Assembly: GCF_014652835.1 (NCBI RefSeq)
Contig: NZ_BMZO01000009.1
Span: 167,675 to 231,674, forward strand
DNA: 64,000 bases
Direction: 5' to 3'
DNA from: Limoniibacter endophyticus
Lineage (GTDB): Bacteria > Pseudomonadota > Alphaproteobacteria > Rhizobiales > Rhizobiaceae
In this document: piece after piece, positions 17,127-26,238 of the stretch
Layout: each line of letters starts with the position of its first letter
How positions within the stretch are numbered: the stretch's first letter is position 1
Notes under the pieces: generated by a model
Seen by the model: the letters and a program-made list of their open reading frames with translations, nothing else
What the model was told of the DNA's origin: nothing
The model's database searches: none
Made by a program: the position numbers and the translations under genes

Positions 17127-17168
17127 GCAACTCCGCGCAAAACCGGTTCCCGTTTTGGTTGGAGTTGC
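17127..17168. repeat. RIME-like palindromic intergenic repeat
   Basis: GCAACTCC pairs with GGAGTTGC, and inside, after a three-base bulge on each side, CAAAAC pairs with GTTTTG around the loop CGGTTCCC. The AAAACCGGTTCCCGTTTT core resembles the short intergenic mosaic repeats of rhizobia and Brucella. It lies directly upstream of the DUF1036 gene and may place a hairpin in its leader. Confidence 0.65.
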
Positions 17169-17200
17169 TATAAAGACCTCTGGTGCAGGATTCGGAGAGA

Positions 17201-17692
17201 ATGCAGCGCATGACGTTTTCCCTGAAACGAAATAGCCACATGCAAAGCTGGGGGCTCGCGGCCTTCGTTTTTTTTGCGGCATTGATGGGATCGCCGCTCG
17301 CGGCCAAGGCAGATTTTCGCGTGTGCAACGCGACCCAGCAATTGGTGGGCGTGGCAATCGGCTATCGCGGCGAAGCAGGCTGGGTGACGGAGGGCTGGTG
17401 GACGATCGAAGGCTCCTCCTGCAAGACATTGCTGGAAGGCCCACTCGCGGCCCGCTATTATTATCTCTATGCTGAAGACGCCGAACGCGGCGGTCGTTGG
17501 GACGGCCCCATTCAGATGTGCGTAGCCGAGAATCAGTTCAAAATCGCCGGTGTAACAGATTGTTTTGCGCGCGGTTTTCAGCGCGCAGGCTTTCAGGAGC
17601 ACGATACCGGCCAGCAGTCGAGCTGGATGGTTCAATTGACGGACGCACCATCCAATCCAGCAACCCCTGCACTGCCCGCCCAGTCACCCTAA
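17201..17692 (+). CDS. DUF1036 family exported protein
   Basis: The 163-residue product begins with a basic stretch and hydrophobic core (QSWGLAAFVFFAALMGSPLA) ending in AKA, a Sec signal peptide. The mature part is a DUF1036 domain with 'FRVCNATQQLVGVAIGYRG' and 'WTIEGSSCKTLLEGPLAARY'. The family has unknown function, is small and membrane-associated or periplasmic, and contains conserved cysteines (CNAT, SSCKTL, MCVAEN, DCFARG) that probably form disulfides. The start is uncertain among GTG 17183, ATG 17201 and ATG 17210. The gene ends 24 bases before pyk and could be co-transcribed. Confidence 0.82.
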   Translation: MQRMTFSLKRNSHMQSWGLAAFVFFAALMGSPLAAKADFRVCNATQQLVGVAIGYRGEAGWVTEGWWTIEGSSCKTLLEGPLAARYYYLYAEDAERGGRWDGPIQMCVAENQFKIAGVTDCFARGFQRAGFQEHDTGQQSSWMVQLTDAPSNPATPALPAQSP

Positions 17693-17716
17693 CCCCAGTC
17701 GAGATAGAACAATTTC

Positions 17717-19153
17717 ATGAGACGCAGCCGCAAGGTCAAAATCCTCGCCACACTTGGTCCCGCTTCCTCCGAAGAGGAAATGATCCGCAAGCTGTTCGAT
17801 GCAGGAGCAGACTGCTTCCGCGTCAACATGAGCCACGCAGATCACGCGCTGATGCGTACGCTCGTCGCCCGTATCCGCAACGTGGAGAAAGCCGTCGGGC
17901 GTCCCATCGGCATTCTTGCCGATCTTCAGGGGCCGAAGCTGCGTGTCGGGAAGTTTGCAAAGGGTTCTGTCGAACTGAAACCTGGCGCTATCTTCACGCT
18001 GGATGGCCAGGATAAGCCAGGCGATGAAACGCGCGCATACCTGCCGCATCCGGAAATTCTGGAAGCTGTGCAGCCAGGACATCGGCTGTTGATCGACGAC
18101 GGCAAGCTCCAACTCATATGCGAGAAGACCGATGGCAAGGCGCTGACCTGCAAGGTCGTGGCTGGAACAAAGATTTCCGACCGCAAGGGTGTGTCGCTAC
18201 CCGACACGGATCTCGCCGTAGGTGCGCTGACAGAGAAAGATCGAAAAGACCTCGATGCTGTGCTCGACGCTGGCGTGGACTGGATCGCGCTATCATTTAT
18301 TCAGCGTCCCGAAGATCTGGCTGAAGCGCGAAAGGTTGCGCGCGGGCGGGCAAGCCTGCTTGCCAAGATCGAGAAGCCGCAGGCAGTCAATCGCCTGGCG
18401 GAAATCATTGAACTATCCGATGCCCTGATGGTCGCGCGCGGTGACCTTGGCGTTGAAATGCCGCTCGAGGCCGTTCCCGGCATTCAAAAACAGATCACGC
18501 GCGCGGCGCGGAGAGCGGGTAAGCCCGTCGTCGTAGCAACGCAGATGCTGGAATCAATGATCAGTGCGCCTGTCCCCACACGCGCGGAAGTTTCGGATGT
18601 GGCCACGGCCGTCTTCGAAGGGGCTGACGCTATCATGCTTTCGGCCGAATCGGCTGCCGGACAATATCCGGTCGAAGCGGTCGCCACAATGAATCGCATA
18701 GCCGAGCAAGTCGAGCGCGATCCAACCTATCCGGTCATTATTAGCAATCAGCGCGGAGAGCCGGAGGCCACCGGCGCGGATGCAGTGTCGCTCGCAGCCC
18801 GCCAGATCGGCGAAACGCTGCGTCTGTCTACCATTATCTGCTACACTTCCTCTGGAACTACCGGTCTTCGTGCCGCGCGCGAGCGTCCGCAGGTGCCGAT
18901 TGTCACGCTCTCACCTATCGTTGAGACGGCGCGTCGGCTGGCGCTAGTCTGGGGCACCCACAGCGTCGTGACCGAGGATGCCCACGACCTGGACGATATG
19001 GTGAACCGCGCCTGCCGTATCGCTTATGAAGAAAATTTTGCAAATCCAGGTGATCGCGTCATTGTCACAGCGGGCATTCCTTTCGGCACACCGGGCGCCA
19101 CCAATATGCTGCGCATCGCGTATATCGGCTCGGACGGCCGCGGCGGCATTTAA
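17717..19153 (+). CDS. pyk: Pyruvate kinase
   Basis: The 478-residue enzyme transfers phosphate from phosphoenolpyruvate to ADP, the last step of lower glycolysis. Visible landmarks are 'KVKILATLGPASS' at the N-terminus, the catalytic segment 'LAKIEKPQAVNRLAEII' with the essential lysine-glutamate pair, 'DALMVARGDLGVEMP', and 'ATQMLESMISAPVPTRAEVS'. The C-terminal regulatory domain is complete. Length and order match the bacterial type II enzyme. It starts 24 bases after the DUF1036 gene, an arrangement I recognise from other Rhizobiales. Confidence 0.97.
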   Translation: MRRSRKVKILATLGPASSEEEMIRKLFDAGADCFRVNMSHADHALMRTLVARIRNVEKAVGRPIGILADLQGPKLRVGKFAKGSVELKPGAIFTLDGQDKPGDETRAYLPHPEILEAVQPGHRLLIDDGKLQLICEKTDGKALTCKVVAGTKISDRKGVSLPDTDLAVGALTEKDRKDLDAVLDAGVDWIALSFIQRPEDLAEARKVARGRASLLAKIEKPQAVNRLAEIIELSDALMVARGDLGVEMPLEAVPGIQKQITRAARRAGKPVVVATQMLESMISAPVPTRAEVSDVATAVFEGADAIMLSAESAAGQYPVEAVATMNRIAEQVERDPTYPVIISNQRGEPEATGADAVSLAARQIGETLRLSTIICYTSSGTTGLRAARERPQVPIVTLSPIVETARRLALVWGTHSVVTEDAHDLDDMVNRACRIAYEENFANPGDRVIVTAGIPFGTPGATNMLRIAYIGSDGRGGI

Positions 19154-19222
19154 GACGGTGCCCTAGCCTCTTTCTACCCGAACTCGTTTTATGCAAGCAT
19201 GATTGCAGAGGAAGGGCAGTCG

Positions 19223-19816
19223 TCAGATCGCCCTTCCGTCCAACTCGTTGAAAAGATCGAAATAGGCCTGCTGCGCATCAGGCGCCGTGGGATAGACGCC
19301 GAGCAGGCGCTCCAATACCCGAAGCGCCTGCTTCTTGTTGCCTTCCGCCTGCAGGAGTTGAGCATAAGCAGCAAGAATGGCGGGGTGCCGTGGCTCAAGC
19401 GACAGCGCCTTTCGCATGTCGGCCTTCGACTTCTCAAAATCCTGGGTGATTATATAAATTGTTGCGCGCAGACCATAAGCTTCGGCGTAGTCGGGATCGA
19501 TTATGGTAATCTGATCGAGAAAGTCGAGCGCAACACCGAAATTCTGGTTGCCAACCGCCTCCTGCGCCCAGCCCATCATTAAATCGACGGTTTCGCTGCC
19601 CGAGTGCGACAGGCTCGTCCGGATACGCGCTGCAATACGGGCGGCTGCTTGAGGATTGGACGTTTTCTTCAGCGTCTCAAACAAGCCGTCAAGCTCGGCT
19701 TTCTGGTCTTTTGCAACGACCGAAACCCCGCGCTTCTCCTGGCCGGTCTGCTGCGCGGACACCGGCGAGATAAGAAGCGCCATAGCCATGGCCAAACATG
19801 CGAAAACGTTCCTCAT
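19223..19816 (-). CDS. Exported tetratricopeptide-repeat protein
   Basis: ATG 19816 gives a 197-residue protein with signal peptide 'MRNVFACLAMAMALLISPVS' ending in SAQQ. At least two TPR units follow: 'VALDFLDQITIIDPDYAEAY' with its partner helix, and SKADMRKALSLEPRHPAILA, then a third near the C-terminus. TPRs mediate protein-protein contacts, so it is likely a periplasmic scaffold or assembly factor of unknown role. The longer TTG start at 19852 would put charged residues before the signal peptide and is less likely. It is convergent with pyk. Confidence 0.85.
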   Translation of the reverse strand: MRNVFACLAMAMALLISPVSAQQTGQEKRGVSVVAKDQKAELDGLFETLKKTSNPQAAARIAARIRTSLSHSGSETVDLMMGWAQEAVGNQNFGVALDFLDQITIIDPDYAEAYGLRATIYIITQDFEKSKADMRKALSLEPRHPAILAAYAQLLQAEGNKKQALRVLERLLGVYPTAPDAQQAYFDLFNELDGRAI

Positions 19817-19978
19817 GTCCGGACCATAATCCCTGACATACGGAACGTTCAAGCCGATTTTTCTGAAAGAATTGCGATAAGCTTCACGAAAGCGATATGG
19901 CGCGGGTCTAAACCGGACCGGATCGTACAGCCTGTCAAAGGCTCGCCGACGCCATCACAATTTTTCCCATCGTGTATT

Positions 19979-19996
19979 CGAAGTCATTCGACTTCG
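19979..19996. terminator. Stem-loop after rpmJ
   Basis: CGAAGTC and GACTTCG pair around ATTC, ten bases past the rpmJ stop on the minus strand, followed in that direction by an A-rich/T-run (GGGAAAAATT). Probable terminator of rpmJ. Confidence 0.55.
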
Positions 19997-20005
19997 AAGT
20001 GCCGA

Positions 20006-20131
20006 TCAGCCTTGGCGAGCCTTGAAACGCGGGTTCAGCTTGTTGATGATATAGATGCGGCCCTTGCGGCGCACGAGACGGTTTTCACGATGACGTGCCT
20101 TGAGGGCCTTGAGCGAGTTCTTGATCTTCAT
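20006..20131 (-). CDS. rpmJ: 50S ribosomal protein L36
   Basis: Reading the minus strand gives a 41-residue basic protein, starting [14 protein letters not shown] and ending [13 protein letters not shown]. This matches the alphaproteobacterial L36 form that lacks the zinc-binding cysteines (C-minus type). L36 binds 23S rRNA near the peptidyl transferase region. The gene is free-standing between the TPR gene and purK, as in related genomes, and is followed by a hairpin. I found it by inspecting the gap between larger genes. Confidence 0.93.
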   Translation of the reverse strand: MKIKNSLKALKARHRENRLVRRKGRIYIINKLNPRFKARQG

Positions 20132-20257
20132 GGTCTTATCCGTCAGGAATTGCGGCCTAGCGCCGAACACAAATGAAAAGCGCGCCTGAAGACGCGCCCG
20201 AAGTTGGCAATGCTCTTACCCTTGAGCCGGCTGCCTGTCAACCGCAGCGCGATCGAT

Positions 20258-21343
20258 TCAGATCGATTTACGATGAGCCAAACGTGTGAAGTGTCCCATC
20301 TTCCGACCCGGCCGCGCTTCTACCTTGCCATAAAGATGAACGAGAAGATCAGGCTCGGATAGCAGACCTGACACCTTCTCGACATCGTTACCGATCAGAT
20401 TTTCCATGACGCAGTCACTATGCCGCTGCCCATCGCCCAATGGCAGCCCCGCGACGGCGCGAATATGCTGCTCGAATTGCGATACAACACAGGCAGCTTC
20501 CGTCCAGTGTCCGGAATTATGTACCCGGGGAGCGATTTCATTGACCAAGAGGAAACCATCCGCCTGCACAAAGAACTCGACGCCAATAACGCCGACATAA
20601 TCGAGCGCATCAAGGATCGTGAAGGCAGCGTCGCGAGCGGCATCTATCGTCTTCTCCGCGACGCCCGATGGCACCACGGACTGATGCAGAATTCCGTCCC
20701 GATGCTCATTCTTGGCCGGATCAAAAGCGACTTTCGTACCATCGGCAGCCCGCGCCGCTATGATTGAAATCTCACTCTCGAAAGCAACAAGCTCCTCGAG
20801 GATCAGCGGCACCGCGCCCATTTCGCTATAGACGCCGACATGCGTATCGGCTCCTGCGTCGCGGATGAGTTTCTGCCCTTTACCGTCATAGCCCAGACGC
20901 CGCGTCTTCAGGACGCCGCTACCACCGAAAGCGGCAAGCCCCTCTTCCAGATCGGCATCACTGTCGACTATGTGAAATCGCGCTGTCGCGATACCCGCCT
21001 TGTTGATGAAGTTTTTTTCCGTAACGCGATCCTGCGCGACCTGGAGCGCCAGAGCCGGAGGATAAACGGGACGATTCTTGGCCAGCGTTCGCGCGGCTTC
21101 CACAGGAACGTTTTCGAATTCGTAGGTGATGACGTCACTGACGTCCGCAAGCGCCTTCAGGCCAGCGACATCGTCGTAAGCCGCGCTGATCATGACGTTT
21201 GCGACCTGCGCTGCCGGACAGTCCTGCGTCGGCTCCAGGACCGCAACGCGATAGCCAAGACGCGCCGCTGCCATCGCCAGCATACGTCCGAGCTGGCCTC
21301 CACCAATGATGCCTATGGTCGAATCTGCCTTGAGCGCGTTCAT
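20258..21343 (-). CDS. purK: N5-carboxyaminoimidazole ribonucleotide synthase
   Basis: The 361-residue ATP-grasp enzyme carboxylates aminoimidazole ribonucleotide with bicarbonate and ATP in purine synthesis. It starts with the nucleotide-binding loop '[20 protein letters not shown]' and carries ATP-grasp motifs '[18 protein letters not shown]' and '[20 protein letters not shown]'. Its start overlaps the purE stop by four bases (ATGA), so purE and purK are translationally coupled and feed the next step directly. The length is normal. Confidence 0.96.
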   Translation of the reverse strand: MNALKADSTIGIIGGGQLGRMLAMAAARLGYRVAVLEPTQDCPAAQVANVMISAAYDDVAGLKALADVSDVITYEFENVPVEAARTLAKNRPVYPPALALQVAQDRVTEKNFINKAGIATARFHIVDSDADLEEGLAAFGGSGVLKTRRLGYDGKGQKLIRDAGADTHVGVYSEMGAVPLILEELVAFESEISIIAARAADGTKVAFDPAKNEHRDGILHQSVVPSGVAEKTIDAARDAAFTILDALDYVGVIGVEFFVQADGFLLVNEIAPRVHNSGHWTEAACVVSQFEQHIRAVAGLPLGDGQRHSDCVMENLIGNDVEKVSGLLSEPDLLVHLYGKVEARPGRKMGHFTRLAHRKSI

Positions 21344-21837
21344 GCACCGTCCACCGGATGCTTGGCGACCTTGTCGGTCTGTTCCATGCGGAAAGCATCA
21401 AGACGCTCGGCTAAATCTTCATCCCCAAGGGCCAGGATGGCAGCTGCAAGAAGGGCGGCGTTAATCGCGCCTGCCTTCCCGATCGCCAGCGTCCCTACGG
21501 GAACGCCCCCCGGCATCTGCACGATGGAGAGAAGCGAGTCCTGACCGGACAGGGCTTTGGATTCGACGGGCACGCCAAACACCGGAAGAGGCGTCAGTGC
21601 CGCGACCATTCCTGGAAGATGCGCTGCACCGCCTGCCCCTGCAATAATAACCTTAAAGCCACTGGCCTTGGCATTCTTTGCAAACTCGAACATGCGATCC
21701 GGCGTACGATGTGCGGACACGATCAAGCTTTCGTGTTCGATTCCCAGTTCCTCGAGAGTTTCAGACGCGTTTCGCATGGTCGACCAATCGGATTGGCTAC
21801 CCATGATGATGGCGACTTCGGCATTGGAAGCGTTCAC
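21340..21837 (-). CDS. purE: N5-carboxyaminoimidazole ribonucleotide mutase
   Basis: The 165-residue class I PurE converts N5-CAIR to CAIR. Signature features are '[19 protein letters not shown]' at the N-terminus, 'SAHRTPDRM' with the catalytic histidine, and '[15 protein letters not shown]'. It is the first gene of the purEK pair and overlaps purK by four bases. About 95 bases separate it from the DUF465 gene upstream. Chromosomal core gene with no unusual features. Confidence 0.96.
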   Translation of the reverse strand: MNASNAEVAIIMGSQSDWSTMRNASETLEELGIEHESLIVSAHRTPDRMFEFAKNAKASGFKVIIAGAGGAAHLPGMVAALTPLPVFGVPVESKALSGQDSLLSIVQMPGGVPVGTLAIGKAGAINAALLAAAILALGDEDLAERLDAFRMEQTDKVAKHPVDGA

Positions 21838-21932
21838 GGCAATTCCCCATCAAAAGCCATTTTCTCGTGGCAATCGCGAGATCGCTCGGACTACCGTTGA
21901 AAAACTCGCAGTAATCAAACTGACGCGACTAT

Positions 21933-22136
21933 TCAAGCGATGATGTCGGGAATGATCTGGTCTTCAAGTTCGTTGAGGCGATCCTTCACCTTGAGCTTCT
22001 TTTTCTTCATGCGCTGGATCTGCATGGAATCGCAGCCGACGGCAATCATCGCGTTGATGGCTGCATCAAAGTCGGAATGCTCCAGTTTCAGCCGCGCATA
22101 CTCAAGGCGCGTATCCGCTTTTTCCTGATCCGACAT
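21933..22136 (-). CDS. DUF465 (YdcH-like) small protein
   Basis: The 67-residue product from ATG 22136 is a charged helical hairpin: 'ADTRLEYARLKLEHSDFDAA' then 'MQIQRMKKKKLKVKDRLNEL', the typical DUF465 pattern ending with an acidic ILDE-like tail (QIIPDIIA). Function is unknown; members are small cytosolic coiled-coil proteins. The longer reading from 22217 lacks homology at its N-terminus and is rejected. It is upstream of purEK and oriented the same way, while a second DUF465 gene is divergent at 22355. Confidence 0.85.
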   Translation of the reverse strand: MSDQEKADTRLEYARLKLEHSDFDAAINAMIAVGCDSMQIQRMKKKKLKVKDRLNELEDQIIPDIIA

Positions 22137-22354
22137 CATCACCATCTGCGTACGAGCATGGCCCCTGTCAAATCGCAGAAATTGCGATCGCGAGGAGAAT
22201 GGGCGCCCCTTTAGCACATAATCAGCTCGGTGAAAATCCTACTACAAACCCATCGACATGATCTTTAGCCGGTGGCAAAGTTCAATGGACCGCAGAACGG
22301 CGGACGCGGAACTGCCTTCGCGGTCTTTCGAGGTTGTCCACGAAAGGAAAAGCG

Positions 22355-22534
22355 ATGTCACTTACCAACCATCTCGAAGAACTTCGCAAGAAGCACGGAG
22401 AAATGGAACGTGAACTAGACCTTGCCAAGCATCATCCTTCGATGAGCGAGGACCAACTCAAGGATATCAAACGACGCAAGCTCGCGCTCAAGGACGAAAT
22501 TACCAAACTGAGCGCCTCAGCCACCAAACATTAA
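22355..22534 (+). CDS. DUF465 (YdcH-like) small protein, second copy
   Basis: ATG 22355 follows AAAGGAAAAGCG. The 59-residue product 'MSLTNHLEELRKKHGEMERE' and so on is a classic DUF465 helical hairpin ending in 'IKRRKLALKDEITKLSASAT'. It is divergent from the other DUF465 gene with about 220 bases between. Paired divergent copies of this family are common in Rhizobiales. The role is unknown. A strong terminator follows. Confidence 0.88.
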   Translation: MSLTNHLEELRKKHGEMERELDLAKHHPSMSEDQLKDIKRRKLALKDEITKLSASATKH

Positions 22535-22605
22535 TGGAGCATTCGGATTTCTGCCGCGGCGCTGAGGGAGCCGACGCGTGACAATTATCCGAACTGAGAT
22601 GTCTG

Positions 22606-22640
22606 AAAAATGCCGGGGGCTTCGACCATCCGGCATTTTT
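22606..22640. terminator. Bidirectional Rho-independent terminator
   Basis: AAAAATGCCGG and CCGGCATTTTT form an 11-base stem with a 13-base loop and T-runs on both strands. It separates the plus-strand DUF465 gene from the minus-strand MFS gene. Confidence 0.9.
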
Positions 22641-22661
22641 ATATCCGCTTTTACCCAAAGA

Positions 22662-23951
22662 TTATTCCGCAGCTTCATGCTGCTCAGCAGCTTCGTGCAT
22701 TTCGGGATTCTCGGGTTGCGGTTCGGCCCGAGGGTCAAGCCGTAGCGCTTCTGGTGTGACGGCGCGCTCCGCGGGGACAGGCGTAAAGGCCTCGCGATCC
22801 TCAACCGGGACGGGCGCACGCTTACGAGTGCGTGCCATGGCATAGCCGGCAATTGCAAAATGTGCGAGCGCTGTTGCCAGGAAGATACCTTCAGGACGGA
22901 TACTTTCCATGAAAATGGCCGCCAGGATCGGGCCCAGCATGGTGCCAAAGCCGTAAAGCAGCAGCAGTCCGCCCGAAATCTTTGCGAAACTCGATGCATC
23001 CGCATGATCGTTGGCATGCGCGACCGCCAGAGAATAGAGCGTATAGGCCAATCCGCCATACGCCGCCGTCATGAGCATGATCACGCCGGTCGAGCGTGGA
23101 GCTAGGAGGAACATCACAACAGCGACGAAACCCGCTCCTGAAGCGCCTGCGGCGAGCACGAAGCGGCGGTCTGTCCTGTCCGACAGTCGGCCGATAGGAA
23201 GCTGCATAAAGGCACCCGCAATCATGACGATACACATAATAAGTGCAATCTGCGTCGTCGCCACACCAATTTGTGCAGCATAAACGGCGCCCAGCGTTCC
23301 CCATGCTCCATTGGCGATCCCGATTGCAAAACAGCCGACGAACGCGACAGGAGAGTTACGATAGAGAGCGTTCAGATCGAGTTTCACGTCCTGCAGGGGC
23401 TGAGGACTTTGCGCCGAAGACACGGCAGTAGGAATGAGCGCCGCGCAAAAGAAGATGCCAACAAGGAGAAACAAGGTCTGAGCCATCACGTCGCTTGCGG
23501 TGATCGAAAGCTGTCCGGCGACCATGGAAGCGTTGGTGACCATCATATAGAGGCCGAACACCGTGCCACGATTTTCATTGCTTGCGCGCTCATTGAGCCA
23601 GCTTTCGATGACCATGAACGCGCCCGCCATGACGAAGCCAGTAACTGCGCGAAGCACGATCCAAACAACAGAGTTTACGAAGATGCCCGTCGAAAGCGCG
23701 ACAATGGCAAGGCAGGCGGCGAAACAGGCGAAGGCACGTATATGTCCGACCTTCCGCACCAGCCGTGGCGCCATATAGCATCCACCGATAAAACCGATCG
23801 CCCAAGCCGTGCCCAGGTAGCCGAGCGAGGCGGTGGAAAAACCTTCCTGCTGGCCGCGAATTGCAAGCAGGAGGCCGTGAAGACCAGAGCCGGCCAGAAG
23901 AAACGCGGTCCCCGCCAGAAGCGCTATAATCGGTCGATAGGTGGCAAGCAT
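22662..23951 (-). CDS. MFS transporter (YcaD-like)
   Basis: The 429-residue carrier has about 12 transmembrane segments. After the first two helices comes the loop 'GGCYMAPRLVRKVGHIRAFA', a version of the MFS A-motif region, and the second half has 'GRLSDRTDRRFVLAAGASGA', the clear GxLaDRxGRR-type motif. The C-terminal 60 residues are a proline/glutamate-rich cytosolic tail ending in a short direct repeat (HEAAEQHEAAE). It resembles the YcaD/UMF2 branch, whose substrates are unknown. It is divergent from the DUF1192 gene region and closed by the shared terminator. Confidence 0.9.
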   Translation of the reverse strand: MLATYRPIIALLAGTAFLLAGSGLHGLLLAIRGQQEGFSTASLGYLGTAWAIGFIGGCYMAPRLVRKVGHIRAFACFAACLAIVALSTGIFVNSVVWIVLRAVTGFVMAGAFMVIESWLNERASNENRGTVFGLYMMVTNASMVAGQLSITASDVMAQTLFLLVGIFFCAALIPTAVSSAQSPQPLQDVKLDLNALYRNSPVAFVGCFAIGIANGAWGTLGAVYAAQIGVATTQIALIMCIVMIAGAFMQLPIGRLSDRTDRRFVLAAGASGAGFVAVVMFLLAPRSTGVIMLMTAAYGGLAYTLYSLAVAHANDHADASSFAKISGGLLLLYGFGTMLGPILAAIFMESIRPEGIFLATALAHFAIAGYAMARTRKRAPVPVEDREAFTPVPAERAVTPEALRLDPRAEPQPENPEMHEAAEQHEAAE

Positions 23952-24060
23952 CGGGCTCCGAAGAGAAAAAATTACGTGTTGAAATCAGCCGGCAGGCGAC
24001 GAAGTATGGAACACAATGGTTACCGATTGAGTCAGTTCCTTGACCGGAACCAGCCAAATA

Positions 24061-24240
24061 TCATCGCTTGAAGAATTGCTCGGCGGCATTCCGAGTTGCC
24101 CCGCGCCGGGATATCGCCTCGTTCACGCGAACAATCTCGGCGTGGAGGGCGTCCCGATAGGCTTCCAGGTCGTCGACCGAATGGTTCGAAAGATCAGCTC
24201 CAATCATAGACCCCCGAACCGGAATTGCCTCTTCCTCCAT
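24061..24240 (-). CDS. DUF1192 small protein
   Basis: Reading the minus strand from ATG 24240, after GGAGGGATGCG, gives a 59-residue protein beginning MEEEAIPVRGSMIG and continuing 'DLSNHSVDDLEAYRDALHAE' to a basic end FFKR. This is the DUF1192 pattern ('L..lSv.EL..Ri..L..EI.R...') common in alphaproteobacteria. It is likely a small cytosolic coiled-coil protein of unknown function. It is divergent from the quinone oxidoreductase gene, with 110 bases holding both promoters. Confidence 0.85.
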   Translation of the reverse strand: MEEEAIPVRGSMIGADLSNHSVDDLEAYRDALHAEIVRVNEAISRRGATRNAAEQFFKR

Positions 24241-24350
24241 CGCATCCCTCCGTTTGCAACTTCGCTCCCGCCGCCTACATTGGCCTACATGACGCTCACT
24301 TCATCACGAAGTGGCAAGCAGCACAAATGATTTTCCGCAGGAGCCTACCC

Positions 24351-25361
24351 ATGAGCCAGCAGAACCAACTTCCCGCAATGATGATGGCAGTGACCATCTC
24401 CGAACCAGGCGGGCCGATGGTACTAAAGACGGAAGAGCGCACGCTGCCGATGCCGCGCGATGGGGAGGTGCTGATCCGCGTGCGGGCAGCCGGCGTCAAT
24501 CGACCAGACGTTGCGCAGCGCAAGGGCGAGTATCCGGCGCCCAAAGACGCTTCCGATCTACCCGGCCTCGAAGTTGCCGGCGACATCGCCTTGATCGGCA
24601 AAGGCGTCAGCCGCTGGAAAGCAGGAGACAGAGTCTGTGCCCTGGTACCGGGCGGAGGCTATGCGCAATATTGCCGCGTACCAGCGGGTCATGTCCTGCC
24701 GGTACCCTCCGGTTATGCGCTGTCTGAGGCAGCTGCAATTCCTGAAACCTTCTTCACGGTCTGGCATAATGTTTTTCAGCGGGGCGGTCTGAAGACAGGA
24801 GAAAACTTCCTTGTCCACGGTGGTTCATCAGGAATAGGCACGGCAGCAATCCAACTTGCCAAAGCATTCGGCGCGACCGTTTTCGCCACCGCCGGGAGCA
24901 GTGAAAAATGTGATGCCTGCCTGCGACTGGGCGCTGACATCGCGATTAATTACAGATCTGAAGATTTTGTCGCAGTCACCAAGGAGAAGACCGATGGCAA
25001 AGGCGTTGATGTCATCCTGGACATGGTTGGCGGCGACTACGTAGACCGAAACTACGCCGCGGCTGCCATGGATGGCCGCATCGTGCAGATAGCTATACTG
25101 AACGGCGCACAAGGGTCTGCCAATTATGCCCGCCTGATGATGAAACGCCTGACACATACCGGCTCGACGCTGCGTGCCCGCTCCGACGAATTCAAGGCGG
25201 AGCTTGCACGCGATCTTGAAGAAAAAGTCTGGCCGCTCCTGGAGAGCCGCCAAATCGCTCCCGTGATGGACATGATCTTTCCGCTGACCGAAGCCTGGAG
25301 GGCGCATGAACGCATGGAAGAGGGCAGCCATGTCGGCAAGATCGTGCTGGATGTGCGCTGA
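24351..25361 (+). CDS. NAD(P)H quinone oxidoreductase / zeta-crystallin family (PIG3-like)
   Basis: ATG 24351, preceded by CAGGAGCC, gives 336 residues. The protein has a GroES-like N-terminal domain with 'EVLIRVRAAGVNRPDVAQRK' and a Rossmann domain with 'NFLVHGGSSGIGTAAIQLAK' for NADPH. The zinc ligands of classic alcohol dehydrogenases are absent, as expected for the quinone-reductase branch. These enzymes reduce quinones or enones with NADPH, often by one-electron transfer. It precedes trcR in the same orientation with 128 bases between, a conserved alphaproteobacterial neighbour pair. Confidence 0.9.
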   Translation: MSQQNQLPAMMMAVTISEPGGPMVLKTEERTLPMPRDGEVLIRVRAAGVNRPDVAQRKGEYPAPKDASDLPGLEVAGDIALIGKGVSRWKAGDRVCALVPGGGYAQYCRVPAGHVLPVPSGYALSEAAAIPETFFTVWHNVFQRGGLKTGENFLVHGGSSGIGTAAIQLAKAFGATVFATAGSSEKCDACLRLGADIAINYRSEDFVAVTKEKTDGKGVDVILDMVGGDYVDRNYAAAAMDGRIVQIAILNGAQGSANYARLMMKRLTHTGSTLRARSDEFKAELARDLEEKVWPLLESRQIAPVMDMIFPLTEAWRAHERMEEGSHVGKIVLDVR

Positions 25362-25489
25362 CGGGAACGGCAAAGTTTCTTGCTCCCCTTTTCAAACAAG
25401 GGTATAAGGGATGCGATTTTCCTGATTTGGTGGTGCTGATGACCACCGCCCGCGCCAAGGAACGCGGGCGAACGAGAGGATTTTGCCGA

Positions 25490-26188
25490 ATGGCCTACAC
25501 ACTTCTGATGCCCAAGGCGACCGCTGTCTGGCTCGTCGACAACACCGCACTCAGCTTCGATCAGATCGCGCATTTTTGCTCGCTGCATCCGCTCGAAGTG
25601 AAAGCGATTGCTGACGGTGAAGCCGCACAGGGCATCAAGGGTCTCGACCCGATCAACAGCGGTCAGCTGACACGCGAAGAGATTGCCCGCGCCGAAGCCG
25701 ACCCGAACTATCGTATCCGTCTACAGGAGCCCAAGGTTCGTGTGCCGGAAAAGAAACGCAAAGGTCCGCGCTATACGCCGCTTTCCAAGCGACAGGATCG
25801 CCCCAACGCGATTCTCTGGCTGGTGAGGAATCATGCCGAACTGAAAGACGCACAGATCGCGCGCCTTGTCGGCACGACAAAGGCAACCATCGAGCAGATA
25901 CGTAACCGCTCGCACTGGAACTCGGCCAATCTGACACCGATGGATCCTGTGACGCTTGGACTTTGCTCGCAGATTGATCTCGACATTGAAGTTCAAAAGG
26001 CCGCTCGCGACCGTCCGCGTGTGGAGACCGGCGACACGTTGTTGCCGGCCTCGATCACCGAAAATATGGATTACCGCGACGACGCGAATGAGGAAAAAGA
26101 ACTCGACGCGGATGCTGTCTTCGCCAAGCTCTCTTCGCTCAAGTCAAACCGCGATGAGCAGGACGACGAGGACGATAACAAATACTGA
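25490..26188 (+). CDS. trcR: DUF1013 cell-cycle transcription regulator TrcR
   Basis: ATG 25490, with GAGAGGA upstream, gives a 232-residue DUF1013 protein. Visible features are 'MPKATAVWLVDNTALSFDQI' at the N-terminus, a second helix-turn-helix-like unit 'LKDAQIARLVGTTKATIEQI', and a very acidic C-terminal tail (DEQDDEDDNKY). In Caulobacter the DUF1013 protein TrcR travels with RNA polymerase and controls cell-cycle genes; that role is transferred here by family. It is closed by a strong terminator shared with prpE. Confidence 0.9.
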   Translation: MAYTLLMPKATAVWLVDNTALSFDQIAHFCSLHPLEVKAIADGEAAQGIKGLDPINSGQLTREEIARAEADPNYRIRLQEPKVRVPEKKRKGPRYTPLSKRQDRPNAILWLVRNHAELKDAQIARLVGTTKATIEQIRNRSHWNSANLTPMDPVTLGLCSQIDLDIEVQKAARDRPRVETGDTLLPASITENMDYRDDANEEKELDADAVFAKLSSLKSNRDEQDDEDDNKY

Positions 26189-26209
26189 TCACCTCGCGCA
26201 TCGAATTGG

Positions 26210-26236
26210 AAGGGCGGCTCGGTCGAGCCGCCCTTT
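26210..26236. terminator. Bidirectional Rho-independent terminator
   Basis: AAGGGCGGCTCG and CGAGCCGCCCTT pair perfectly around a short loop, with TTTT after it. It lies between the convergent trcR and prpE genes. Confidence 0.9.
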
Positions 26237-26238
26237 TG

